Notes under the pieces: generated by a model
What the model saw: only the letters and a program-made list of their open reading frames with translations
Told to the model about the DNA's origin: nothing
Database searches by the model: none
Assembly (NCBI GenBank): GCA_030062745.1
Contig: CP099850.1
Span: forward strand, 4,340,001-4,404,000
Length of the DNA: 64,000 nt
Direction of reading: 5' to 3'
Source: Capitulum mitella
Lineage: Eukaryota > Arthropoda > Thecostraca > Pollicipedomorpha > Pollicipedidae
Shown: one piece after another, positions 12,633-22,749 of the stretch
Position numbering within the stretch: the stretch's first letter is position 1
How the letters are laid out: each line of letters starts with the position of its first letter
Program-made: the position numbers and the translations under genes

Positions 12633-13827
12633 TTGAGCGGTCTCGCCGTCTACTTGGTCCTCGGGTACAAAACGTTTGTTTATCATTTCCCGTACACAGG
12701 CACAAATGCTCTGAACTATCAAAGCCATAGGCAGTTATGTTTGTAACTGATACACACAAACCATGTTTCAAAACTCAGGTCCATATATTGTTTATTTCCC
12801 AGCATAAAAGACGCTTTTTGAATGTGGTTAATGACACCTCCTTTATTTACAGCTACTCGGGAGCCGGCTTTGCTTTGCATATTCCCGTGTCGTGGTAGGT
12901 TTTAATGACCTGTGGCGATATTTTCGTGGAAATGTATGGAAATGGAAATGGAAAAGCCAACAAACATGTTTGTTTGTTGGCTCATGGTAATGCTAGTCAC
13001 ATGATGATAACGTTCATTGCTCAACATTGTCTCGCGCACATTGCACTCCCGGCAATGCCTGCATTGTCTGTCTGTTAACGTACACCAATATCGCCACTTT
13101 TTCACGACGGTGCAACACATCCGACCATGATGAGTTCATTTCGGGACTGAGATCCTTGGACTGACGGCAGTCCCACTCTCGAGTGTACACTGCCCCAATA
13201 CGGGGTGACCGTTTTTCAGAACGAGTTTGTCTGCGGCATTTGTATTACTCACAGGTGACGCTCGTGACCGGTAATCGTAGGAACTACCGAGAAGCTCGCA
13301 AAATCAACAAATCTTTCGACAAAGAGGCAGCAGAAACAGCTGATTCCCGCATTTAATAATGTTTTATCAATGCTATTCCGTGTACCAATATCAACCCGTC
13401 CGCCTGTGTTGCACTAATGAGGACTGAGAACTGGTGATTCAAAGCCTAGCGATTTCAAAGGATGCCGGAAACGTCTCGTGGCTTAAATGGTATAGTTCCA
13501 TTTAATAGCCTTAGAATTAGCGGCATTTGGAAGGAAATACTGCTTTGAGGATTTGGGTTAAGTCAGCTGCAGCAGGAAGACGGTGCACTATCAAAGGGCT
13601 ACTGTGCGAACTGTACCGCGAAATGATTGCTTAGACGGCGGCCTTTGACGGCGGAAGAGTTGCAATGTTGACAGTTTTAATAAAGACGCTCCAGGCTTCA
13701 TGGGAAACTTATTCCGTTGAACGTCGGAAATGTCAAAAGCAAAGGCATCAGGCAAAAAAGAAAACTATTGCGATGTAACCAACGTTGCTAGACTGCAAAA
13801 GACATCCACATATTTGCACAATGACAA
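12633..13827. other. No gene recognised
   Basis: Ordinary intergenic sequence with short, unsupported frames. The only structure noted is a hairpin at 12956-12981, with 11-bp arms GCCAACAAACA and TGTTTGTTGGC around a 4-base loop. Confidence 0.5.
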
Positions 13828-13905
13828 CCGGCGCGGCGTCGTGCAGCAGTTATCCTGCTCGCCTGGCGACGGAACAGTCGCCAGTTCGATCCCAGGCGTT
13901 CAGAT
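13828..13905 (+). repeat. tRNA-derived SINE head (A/B-box-like)
   Basis: The stretch contains a B-box match AGTTCGATCCC at 13883-13893. About 40 bases upstream is an A-box-like GTCGTGCAGCAGTTA. A tRNA-arm-like hairpin (TGGCGAC...GTCGCCA) lies between them. This is the usual layout of a tRNA-derived SINE head rather than a functional tRNA: no acceptor stem pairs across the two ends. The body probably continues into 13906-14060, but its end is unclear. Confidence 0.55.
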
Positions 13906-15170
13906 AAACAAATATTTTGGTCTATTGTATCAATGTATCAGAGTGTTAACATTGTTGTACTTTTTCGGCTGTTGGTGGTATACTGGAAAGCGTAACTACG
14001 AAATGAAAATGGCGATGCGCAAAGCCGTGCATTCAGTCCTAAATCACAGACAATGGCTTTAGGGTATTGGTGCGGGGTTTCGTGACGCTACGCAATGAAT
14101 GAACGCTCTGATGATCGCAATGAAACTACGATGTGTGTTCAGAGCTTATTATGGTCATGATTCATGCAACAAACGCACGGTTTTACCGTTGACGGAAAAA
14201 CTGCATGTTTGTAAAGTCAACGGACGTTTATCTTGGATCTGAATACGTATGAAGTTGCACAGCTAAATGCACATTTCAACGCGTGACATCCAGAGTCCTG
14301 TCCATTTGAATCAGGGGATAGGCCTCCTCTTCTGGATCTCGAAATGTGGCATAAAGTCCTTATCACCAGCGCAGTATCAGGCATGACCACCAGGTGGTCT
14401 TCCCCAAAAATTAGCTCCGGTTCGGGAAGTCTCAGACTGGCTCTTGTACCACATTGCTGGTCTCGTACAACTTTAACGATCTTCTTGTCGACATTATCGA
14501 CAGCAGCATCCTAATTTGGACCTTCCTTATTGTGATATCAAGCGATTTGATGATTATAATGGCAAATGTATATACATCTCCTTGCTCCCCGTTACTTTTC
14601 TCATTTGTCGACGGAGGTATGAAAAAGATTGCCTGTATGACTAACGTTTATTTTTACTTTTTTTTACCTCGCCCGTATTTATCTGGCGGTTTAAAAGTAC
14701 GGAATGTTTAAGAAGCACATGTTGGTGGATTTACGAGACCTGTTCATTTGATTACAGTAGTGAGTTCCAAGAGGTGTTGTCACATTCACCATGAGGCCGC
14801 AAGGCAAGGCAGTAGTGCACTAATACCGCTACCTCTCGCTGGCTGCGAGTGACATTGAAAGTTCTGGAGGGTAGTGGCGTACTCGAAATCGCAGACTGTG
14901 TATAAATTCGTCCAGAACCAAGAGAAGTCCAGAATCCAGAACCTGCGCAGTATGTTCAGTGGAGCAAATTCTTGGTCTCACAAGGTTACCTTTGTAACTA
15001 CTATCAACCGCCAATGCAAGGTCGGTTCCGTCGTTGAAACTTCCGTTCCATCAGCGTACATTGCAACCAGCTGCGTGCGATGCCCAGCATGTAGGCATCT
15101 GTGGCCTCCAGGATTCGAGCGGGTAGCAGACGGTCAGGCCGGTGACGAACAGACACCGAACGCCAGGCGG
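13906..15170. other. No gene recognised; upstream flank of the receptor gene
   Basis: AT-leaning intergenic DNA without a supportable frame. It becomes abruptly GC-rich from about 15160, where the leader of the receptor gene begins. Confidence 0.5.
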
Positions 15171-15309
15171 CGCCGGCCCGCCGCCGCCGCCGCCGCCGCC
15201 TGGCGCCGCCCCTGGCCGACCCCGCGGCGCGGCCACGTGACCTGACCCGAGCTCTGGCCGCTAGCGGCCGGGCCGGCGCGGCCTCTTGCTCGCGCGGCTC
15301 TCGACGGCG
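15171..15309 (+). promoter_or_regulatory. GC-rich leader/promoter of the vitellogenin-receptor-like gene
   Basis: This stretch holds a GCC trinucleotide run (about 15177-15200), an E-box in GGCCACGTGACC (about 15230-15241) and dense CpGs, and leads directly into the ATG at 15310. An in-frame TTG at 15286 gives no plausible start, while the ATG at 15310 is followed at once by a signal peptide. No TATA box was seen, and the transcription start was not determined. Confidence 0.4.
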
Positions 15310-18300
15310 ATGGCCGCTCTGCGGACGGGGTGCGCGCGGCTGCCGGCGCTGCTGCTGCTGGCGGTCGGCTGCTGCCGGCTGGAGGCGGTGGTGCTGCCGG
15401 GCGCGCTGTCGCTGCTGTACCACGGCGCGACATCGCGCGTGACGAGTTGCCCGGGGGACGGGGATTTCCTCTGCGGGGACTGGAAGGCGTGCGTGGCCGG
15501 CGACCTGCGCTGCGACGGCGTGGCCGACTGCAGCGACGGCTCCGACGAGCGCGACTGCCTGGACGGCGGGACGACGCCGGAGGAGCTCAAGGCGCAGTGC
15601 CTGCCGCCGCGGCTCTGGTGCGGCGTCTGCGTCGACGACTCGCACCGCTGCGACGGCGAACGCGACTGCGCCGACGGTGCCGACGAGGCCGGCTGCGACA
15701 CGCCCTGCCCGGGCGGGTTCCGCTGCGACGACGGCAGCTGCCTGCACGCCTCGTGGCAGTGCGACGGCGAGCGGGACTGCACCGGCGGCGAGGACGAGCG
15801 CAACTGCAGCCGGCCGGCGGCCACGTGCCAGCCGGGTGAGTTCCGCTGCGCCGACGGCCAGCGCTGCCTGGACGCGGCTCGCGCGTGCGACTCGCGAGTC
15901 GACTGCGCCGACGGCTCGGACGAGGGCGGCGGCTGCGCGCGGCGCGACACGTGCCCGGCCGGCGCCTGCCCAGCCGGCCAGCTGTGCCGGCCAAGCCCGG
16001 CCGGCGGCCACCTTTGCCACTGTCCGGCCGGCAGCCGCGCGGACGCGGCCGGCGCCTGCCGCGACGCGGCGCCGTGCGCGGCCGCCGGCGGCTGCGAGCA
16101 CCGCTGCCTGGAGACGGCCGGCCGCTGCGGCTGCCCGGCCGACCTGACGCTGGCCGCCGACAACCGGACGTGTGAGCTGGACCCGGCGGCCGCCGAGCCG
16201 ACCCTGTTGATGGCCGACGGCCGCGCCGTGCGCCAGCTGCGGCTGCGCTCGCGCCAGCTGCGCACGCTGGCGCCGGCCGGCGACGCGCGTCTGCTGGCCG
16301 TCGCCGGCGACCTGGCGACGCGCACCGTCTACTGGAGCTTCCGCGGCGAGGACGGCACGAGCGGCGTGCTGCGGCGCACCGACTTCGAGGACGCCGCCGC
16401 CGAGCCGTTCCTGCTGAGCGGCCTGCAGACGGTCGACGCGCTCGCCTGGGAGTGGGTGGCGCGCGCACTGTATCTGGCCGACGCCGGCCGACGCCATCTG
16501 GCCGCCTGCGACTGGCTGGGCCACTGCGCCGTGCTGGTGCCGGCGCTGGCCGAGCGGCCGCTGGCGCTGGCCGTGTTCCCGCAGGAGCGCGCGCTCTTCT
16601 GGTCGGCGGTGGGCGCCGGCGGCGGCCGAATCGTGCGCTCCGGCCTCGACGGACGCGGCGCCGACGCGCTGCCGCTGCCCGGCCTGGAGGCGCCCGGGGC
16701 GCTGGCCGTGGACCCGGCCGGCGGCAGGCTCTACTGGAGCGACGCCGGCCGCCGGATGATCGAGAGCTGTCGACCCGACGGCGCCGACCGGCGGCCCGTG
16801 CCCGAGCTGATGGTGCGCTCGCCGTTCGCGCTGGCCGTGCTCGGCCGCGCGCTGCTCTGGTCCGACCTCGATTCGGAGGAGGTGCACGCCTGCGACAAGC
16901 TGACGGGCAAGAACCGCACGGTCGTGTTCAAGCGCGACGGCCGCTGGTCGTTCGCGCTGGCCGCGCTGCACGGCTCGCTGCAGCCGCCGCTGGCGAACCC
17001 GTGCCTGGGCGCGCGCTGCTCGCACCTGTGCGTGCTCTCGCCGACGGCTGACGCCGGCTTCCGCTGCCTCTGCGCCGAGCGCGCGACGCTGGGCGTCGAC
17101 GGCTTCACCTGCCACCGGGACAACGCAAGTCGGGTGGTGGTGGCCGGCTCCGACAGACTGCTGGATGTCTCCGTTAACGTGCTGGGAGGGCCGGGCTTCA
17201 GCCAGATGGCGCTGCCGGCGCGCATGGTGACGGCCCTGGCGCTCGACTACCTGCCGGCCGGCGGCGGCGCGCTCAACCTGACTCTCCTCTACGCCGACTC
17301 GGCGGCCGGCCGCGTCTACGGCTACGACGTGGAGCGGCGCCAGCGGCGCGAGCTGGCGCGCGACCACGTGACCACGGTGGTGGCGCTGGCAGCCGATCCG
17401 GTGCGCGGCAACGTCTACTGGGGCGACTCGGCGCGCGGCACAGTGGAGCTGGCGCGCGCCGACGGCCGCCACCGCCGCCTGGTGGCCGCCGGCCTGCGCC
17501 ACCTGACCGGGCTGGCCGTGTCGGCGGCGCGGCGCCTCCTCTTCGTCGCGCTCGGCGGTCCCGCCGGCGCCATTCAGCAGCTGGAGCTGGACGGCGCGCG
17601 CCGCCGGCCGTTCGTCAGCGACGGCCTGCTGACGCCCTGCTCACTGAGCGCCGACGACGCCGGCAGCCGGCTCTTCTGGGCGGACGCGCACCAGGCCGCC
17701 ATCGAGAGCGTGCGCTACGACGGCAGCGAGCGGCGCGTGCTGAAACGGCACCTGGCCGGCCCACTGAGCGTGGCCGTCAGCGGCGGCCTGATCTACTGGA
17801 CGAACCTGTACTCGGAGCAGCTGCACTGGATCGACAGTCGCGAGCCCGGTGTCCGTTTCAGCCAGCCGCTGGGCCGGCCGGGGGCCTACGGCGGCGGGCG
17901 CGCGTTACTGCAGGTGGCCGCCGCCGGGCCCGACCGGCGCGTCCGGCTCCGACAGCTGATAGCGGCCAGCGCCTGCCCGGGCCGCGGCTGCGCCGAGCTC
18001 TGCCTGGCCGGCGCCGGCGGCGAGGCGTGCGCCTGCGGCACGGGCCGGCGGACGGCGGCCGACGGCCGCGCCTGCCGGCCGGCCGCCTGCGGCGCGCACG
18101 AGTTCGCCTGCCGCTCGGGCGCCTGCCTGCAGGCGGCCTGGCGGTGCGACGGCTCGCCCGACTGCCCCGGCGGCGAGGACGAGGCCGGCTGCGCGCAGCA
18201 GCGCGCCGCGGCCTGCGGGCCCGGCCACTTCAACTGCTCGTCCGGCGAGTGCCTGTCGCCGGTGCTGCGCTGCGACGGCGCGCCGCACTGCGCCGACGGC

Positions 18301-20670
18301 GGCGACGAGCGCGGCTGCGCGGAGCACGCCTGCGCGAGCGGCGAGCTGCGCTGCGGCACCGGCTTCTGCGTGCCGGCCCACTACCGCTGCGACAACCAGA
18401 ACGACTGCACGGACGGCAGCGACGAGCGCGACTGCGGGCGCGCCGCCTGCCCGGCCGGCACGTTCACGTGCGCCGGCAACGGGCGCTGCATCGCCGACGA
18501 CTGGGTCTGCGACGGCCAGCCGGACTGCGCCGACCTGTCGGACGAGCCGGCCGACTGCCGGAGCCGCCGGAACTGCGCGCCGCCGGAACGCCGCTGCCGC
18601 GACGGCCGCTGCCTCGACGCCCGGCTCTGGTGCGACGGCGTGCCCGACTGCGTCGATGGCGGTGACGAGGGCGCGCACTGCGGCGCCGCGCTGCCGCCGC
18701 TGGCGCCGCGCGCCAACGCCAGCTGCGCGGCCGACGAGCGCGCCTGCGACGACGGCCGCTGCCTCGTCGGCCGGCTCTGGTGCGACGGCGCGGTCGACTG
18801 CGACGGCGGCGAGGACGAGGAGGGCTGCGGCGAGCCGACGTGTCCGGGCACCGGCCGCCGCATCGCCGCCCAGTGGCTCTGCGACGGCGAGGCCGACTGC
18901 GAAGACGGCTGGGACGAGGCGAGCGGCCAGTGTGACGGCCGGCCGCCGGTCACCGCCGCGCCGCCGCCGGCCGCCGCCTGCCGGCCGGACCAGTTCGCCT
19001 GCGCCGACGGCCTCGACTGCCTGGACGTCGGCGAGGTGTGCGACGGGCTGGCGCACTGCGACGACCGCAGCGACGAGGGCGGCCTCTGCGAGACGGCCTG
19101 CAGCACCAACATCTGCGCCGACCGCTGCCGGCCGACGCCGACGGCGCCCGTCTGCGGCTGCGCGGACGGCTTCGAGCTGCGCCCGGACGGAAAGACGTGC
19201 CGGGACGTGGACGAGTGCACCCGCGACGCGCCCTGCTGGCAGCTGTGCAATAACACCGAGGGCGGCTTCAAGTGCGGCTGCCTGCCCGGCTACTGGCTGG
19301 AGCCCGACGGGGTGACGTGCCGCGCCACCACCTCGCCGTGGCTGCTGGTGACGCACGCCGGCCGCGTGATCGCCGACCAGATCCGCCGCCAGCGCGACGA
19401 GCTCGTCTTCCGCAACCGCAACGCCACGCTGGCCTTCTCCGACTACGACTCCTGGACGGACACGCTCTACTTCTACGACAGCTACCAGGGCGGCGTGTTC
19501 GCGACGCCGCGCGGCACCGTGTACGCCGCGGGCTCTCCGCCTCCGCGCCGGATGGTCGCCAACGTGACCGACCTCACCGCCATGGCCTTCGAGTGGACCA
19601 CCAAGAGCGTCTACCTGGCCAGCCGCGAGGCGGACACGGGCGTGCTGCGCGCGTGCGCCGCGGACGGCGCGTGTCGCACGCTTGCGCGCACGCCCGGCGA
19701 GACGCTGCTGGCGCTGCGGCCGGTGCCGGAGCGCGGCCTGCTGCTGGCCTGCGCCGAGGTGCTGGCGTCCGCGGCCGGCCGCCGCCGCGGCCGCGTGCTC
19801 CAGCTGAGCGCCGACGGCGCCGAGCGGCGCGTGCTCGCCGAGCGGAAGGTGCTGCGCTGCGGCGGCATCGACCTGGACCGCACCACCGGCCGCGTCTGGT
19901 GGTCCGACACGCACCTGCACCGGCTCGGCTCGGCGCGGCTGGACGGAGGCGAGCGCGTCCAGGTCGACGTGCCCGGCCTGCACCTGCCGCGCGGCCTGGC
20001 CGTCTTCGAGGACTGGGCGTACATGATCAGCCACCGGAGCCGCGTGCGCCGCTGCCACACGCGCCTGCGCAAAGACGAGACCGGCCGCTTCGTGCCGCTG
20101 CGCAACAACTCGGCCGCCCACTGCGAGCACGTCTACGACGAGGGCATGGAGCTGAAGGCCGTGGACGTGGTGCACCGGCTGCGGCAGCCGCTGCTGCTCG
20201 GCCTGGAGGACGGCAGCCGGAGTGTTTGCGTCACGCACGGCCGCTGCCGCAGCATGTGCCTGCCGCGGGGCGGCCAGGTGGCCTGCTTCTGCCCAGACCA
20301 GCTGCCCGACTGCGAGTCGGAGCGGAGCGGCGGCCAGGCGGCGCCCGCCGCCGGCTCGTCCGCGGGCGCCGCCGCCAGGGGCGCCACCATCGCGACCGTG
20401 CTGTGCGTGGCGGCGCTGGTGCTGGCGGCGGCCGCCGTCTGGCTGCGGCGCCGGCAGCGCGGCGACGCCGCCGGACCAGTCACTCACAACCAGTTCCACA
20501 ACCTGACGTTCGGGCTGACGCCGCCTCAGGAGGCGCCCGACCTGGGCGCGCCGGCCGCCTGGGCGCTTGACGGCGGGGACGCCAACAACAACGCCGGCGG
20601 CGACGGCAAGTGGCCGCCGGGCGCCGGCCGGCCGGCCGCGTCCGGCCCCCAGCACGACGGCAGCCCGCAG
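15310..20670 (+). CDS. Vitellogenin-receptor-like LDLR-family protein, main exon
   Basis: A large endocytic receptor, probably the oocyte receptor that takes up yolk protein. In the protein, residues 1-26 are a signal peptide (ALLLLAVGCC core). LDLa modules 1-4 lie at about 46-210, EGF modules at 212-289, YWTD propeller 1 at 296-560, EGF at 563-603, propeller 2 at 606-855 and EGF at 886-925. LDLa modules 5-12 lie at about 925-1262, then EGF and a calcium-binding EGF (DVDEC) at 1263-1337, propeller 3 at 1341-1634, EGF at 1637-1667 and a membrane span at about 1691-1714. The LDLa modules carry the calcium-cage pattern DCxDGSDE. The 4 + 8 module layout and length of about 1820 aa fit arthropod vitellogenin receptors better than LRP1/2 or lipophorin receptor. 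The tail has NQFHNLTF (FHNLTF at 1729-1734) where relatives have NPxY. The exon probably ends at the donor CAG/GTGAGC at 20670; if that is unused, the frame runs on to a TGA at 20758-20760 (1816 aa). Nearly every third codon position is G or C. Confidence 0.88.
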
Positions 20671-21232
20671 GTGAGCGCCGCCATCAGCCGCGCCCTCAGC
20701 CCGAGGGCGGCGGGCAGCGGACAGTTGACCGATTCTCTCTCACGGTCTCCAGTGACCTGAGTTGGCCGGTAGCGCTTCGTAGCGCTGACCTAGCCGGATT
20801 TGGTTATGCCACGTCCCAAACCCAGCAAAGTCCTGCCACGTGTGGCGACCCATTCGCTGCTTCACTTAAGCAAGTGATTTGCTCCAGAAGCCGGTACTTC
20901 TTTCTTTGTCCAAAGCCCGGTCTTCCAACGTACGGGCGGTTGACTCCATTCAGTGGTGACCTAGCCTTGGGTCAAGACCTTGTGCCTTTGTCACTGAGTT
21001 TCCGTGTCTGTTTACCTGAGGATTCCTGAGAGTCGTATTTTCCCACCTAACTGTACCCGATAAAGTCAGCCAGACGGCAGAGGAATTTTGTCCAGAAGCA
21101 TCTTTTGTGGCAGACTGGTGTCCGACATTGCTTTTACCCACCACCATATGGCTCTCTCAACATTTCTCTATCGGCGCTGGGCTTTCCCGTGACGTCAAAG
21201 CGCTCTCTGACTGCGGCTTCCTGTGCCGGCAG

Positions 21233-21340
21233 ATGAAGGAAAGTCACGTGCAGCTGGGCCTTGGCGCCCGCAGCCAGGACTCCGGCTTCCTGGAGCTCGG
21301 CTCGGTCGGCTTCTCCTCGATGGAGCGGCTGGTGCAGTAG
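21233..21340 (+). CDS. Predicted terminal exon of the vitellogenin-receptor-like gene
   Basis: An AG acceptor after a pyrimidine-rich stretch (CTTCCTGTGCCGGCAG, ending 21232) precedes 35 codons and a TAG stop. The frame is phase 0 and so joins directly to the donor at 20670/20671. Codons are strongly G/C-ending (for example CTG GAG CTC GGC TCG), like the main exon and unlike the flanks. The peptide, MKESHVQLGLG and onward to SMERLVQ, would replace the read-through tail and give a receptor of 1822 aa. This is inference from splice signals and codon use; a transcript would settle it. Confidence 0.6.
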   Translation: MKESHVQLGLGARSQDSGFLELGSVGFSSMERLVQ

Positions 21341-21469
21341 TGGCCCGTCCGCGCCGGCGGACGCCGCCGCTGGTCAGGCCGCCACGGCGGGACCTGCTGG
21401 TCCAGCAGGACGTGCTGGAGGCTGGTCTGGCTAGGCTCGGCGGGAGGAGGCTCATTGGAGAGTGCTCTG

Positions 21470-21720
21470 GGGAGGCTCACTAGGGAGGCTCACTGGGGGC
21501 TCACTGGGGATGCTCACTGGGGATGCTCACTGAAGGCGGGGAGGCGTCTATGACAGGCGTCTATGACAGGCGTCTATGACAGGCGTCGAGGAGAGGCGTC
21601 TAGGAGAGGCGTCTAGGACAGGCGTCTAGGACAGGCGTCTAAGGCAGGCGTCTAAGGCAGGCGTCTAGGGCAGACGTTTATGGGAGGCGTCTAGGGGAGG
21701 CGTTGAGGGGACAAGTCTAG
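21470..21720. repeat. Minisatellites in the 3' region of the receptor gene
   Basis: Two adjacent arrays. At about 21470-21535 there are 14-15-bp units of GGCTCACTGGGGAT. From 21542 there are 13-bp units of AGGCGTCTATGAC (starts at 21542, 21555, 21568) that drift to AGGCGTCTAGGAC and AGGCGTCTAAGGC by about 21720. They lie downstream of the predicted stop and so would be in the 3' UTR if transcription runs to the poly(A) signal at 22135. Confidence 0.9.
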
Positions 21721-22134
21721 GAAAGACTTGTTGGAAGGGCTTACTGGAGAGGCTGACTGGAGATATCTCTGAAAAAGAGCAAAGCAGTTAGCTGGATGGA
21801 GGACGCGAAGGATTCGATTTCATGAGCGATCAGACACGCAGCTCAGTCTAAAAAGGTTTGTTTTGCCAGAGAATGCTGCTTTGTTTCTGCGTCTTCGTTC
21901 CTGGCCGCGGCCTGCTTTAACCGCTAAGTCGCGTTTGGAGAGAGTGATAAGTGAATCGGAGATATAAGGCCTGCGTTATTTGAGGAAACCCATTTCTTTC
22001 CCCAGCCGAGTGGCCCAGAAGTTCTAATGAGTATGTGAAACCGCTACGGTGTGTTCTGCTCTGCTGCCTTCGAGGTCTTCGAAGCTTGACTAACTTACTG
22101 CCTGATGTATGTGACCGAGTCTGAACCCGGTGGT

Positions 22135-22140
22135 AATAAA
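22135..22140 (+). terminator. Candidate poly(A) signal AATAAA for the receptor gene
   Basis: First AATAAA downstream of the receptor stop on the plus strand. A second one at 22743-22748 is followed by a GT-rich stretch (TGCCTGTATGCATTGTCATTTGTTCTG). Which one is used cannot be told from the sequence. Confidence 0.4.
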
Positions 22141-22378
22141 AGCTGACTGACGCACTTTTGAACTGATCAATGAATTGTGTGGTGCATTGATGGAGCAGAG
22201 TTTCACAAAACGTCTCTGTGGATTCCAGGAGTCACATTTTGCCGACGGGCATTGACAAAGGCAGGTTTTCCAACTGACTAGAGACGACTCTAACTCCCTC
22301 CTTTTCGACGGCGGGTCTGTCGTTCACTGGTTTGTCTCCTTAGTTCTCTGATATCGCTGCTTAGGTTCGGGGCCACCA

Positions 22379-22747
22379 GTGGGCAAGAGATTTTGCAGGA
22401 GCCTGGCCACCCTATTACGCCAAGCTTCGGTCCTGAAGAAAATTTCAGACACTGAGACAGCTGTCCGCAGTGCCACCTATGCGCTGGAACTTCTTGGAAA
22501 CAATGTGTTTCGCAAAAGCATGACTCGGTTAAATGCTTCGGTTCGTCAGACCGTTTGGTCAGCCATTCCGTTGGTTTCAAATGCTTTGGAAAGGATAGCG
22601 TTTACGTCACATGTTACGGAAAGCAGCTTTTGCGTATTGAGAGATTGGGAAGATCTAGGGCTTCCCTTTGAGCCAGGAAAGATCTATAGAGCAGTCCGCG
22701 AAGAGAGCTTTGAAATGAATGGACCAGTTCCATGTCGTCCCCAATAA
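22379..22747 (+). CDS. Unidentified short ORF ending at a poly(A) signal
   Basis: An open frame of about 120 codons whose first in-frame ATG is well inside it (22522, at MTRLNASVRQ). The frame ends with TAA inside AATAAA (22743-22748). The peptide resembles no family I recognise and codon use is not GC-ending like the neighbouring receptor exons. It may be a chance frame within a long 3' UTR. Confidence 0.15.
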   Translation: MGKRFCRSLATLLRQASVLKKISDTETAVRSATYALELLGNNVFRKSMTRLNASVRQTVWSAIPLVSNALERIAFTSHVTESSFCVLRDWEDLGLPFEPGKIYRAVREESFEMNGPVPCRPQ

Positions 22748-22749
22748 AG

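Noticed and set aside
15004..17502. 832-codon minus-strand open frame
   Set aside because: It is antisense to the LDLR-family exon. With G/C at almost every third position and Cys/Asp/Gly-rich codons, stops on the opposite strand are rare, and the peptide is a featureless Arg/Ala/Gln-rich shadow.
17905..20655. 916-codon minus-strand open frame
   Set aside because: Same explanation: an antisense shadow of the receptor exon, with no domains and Ala/Val/Arg/Gly-rich composition.
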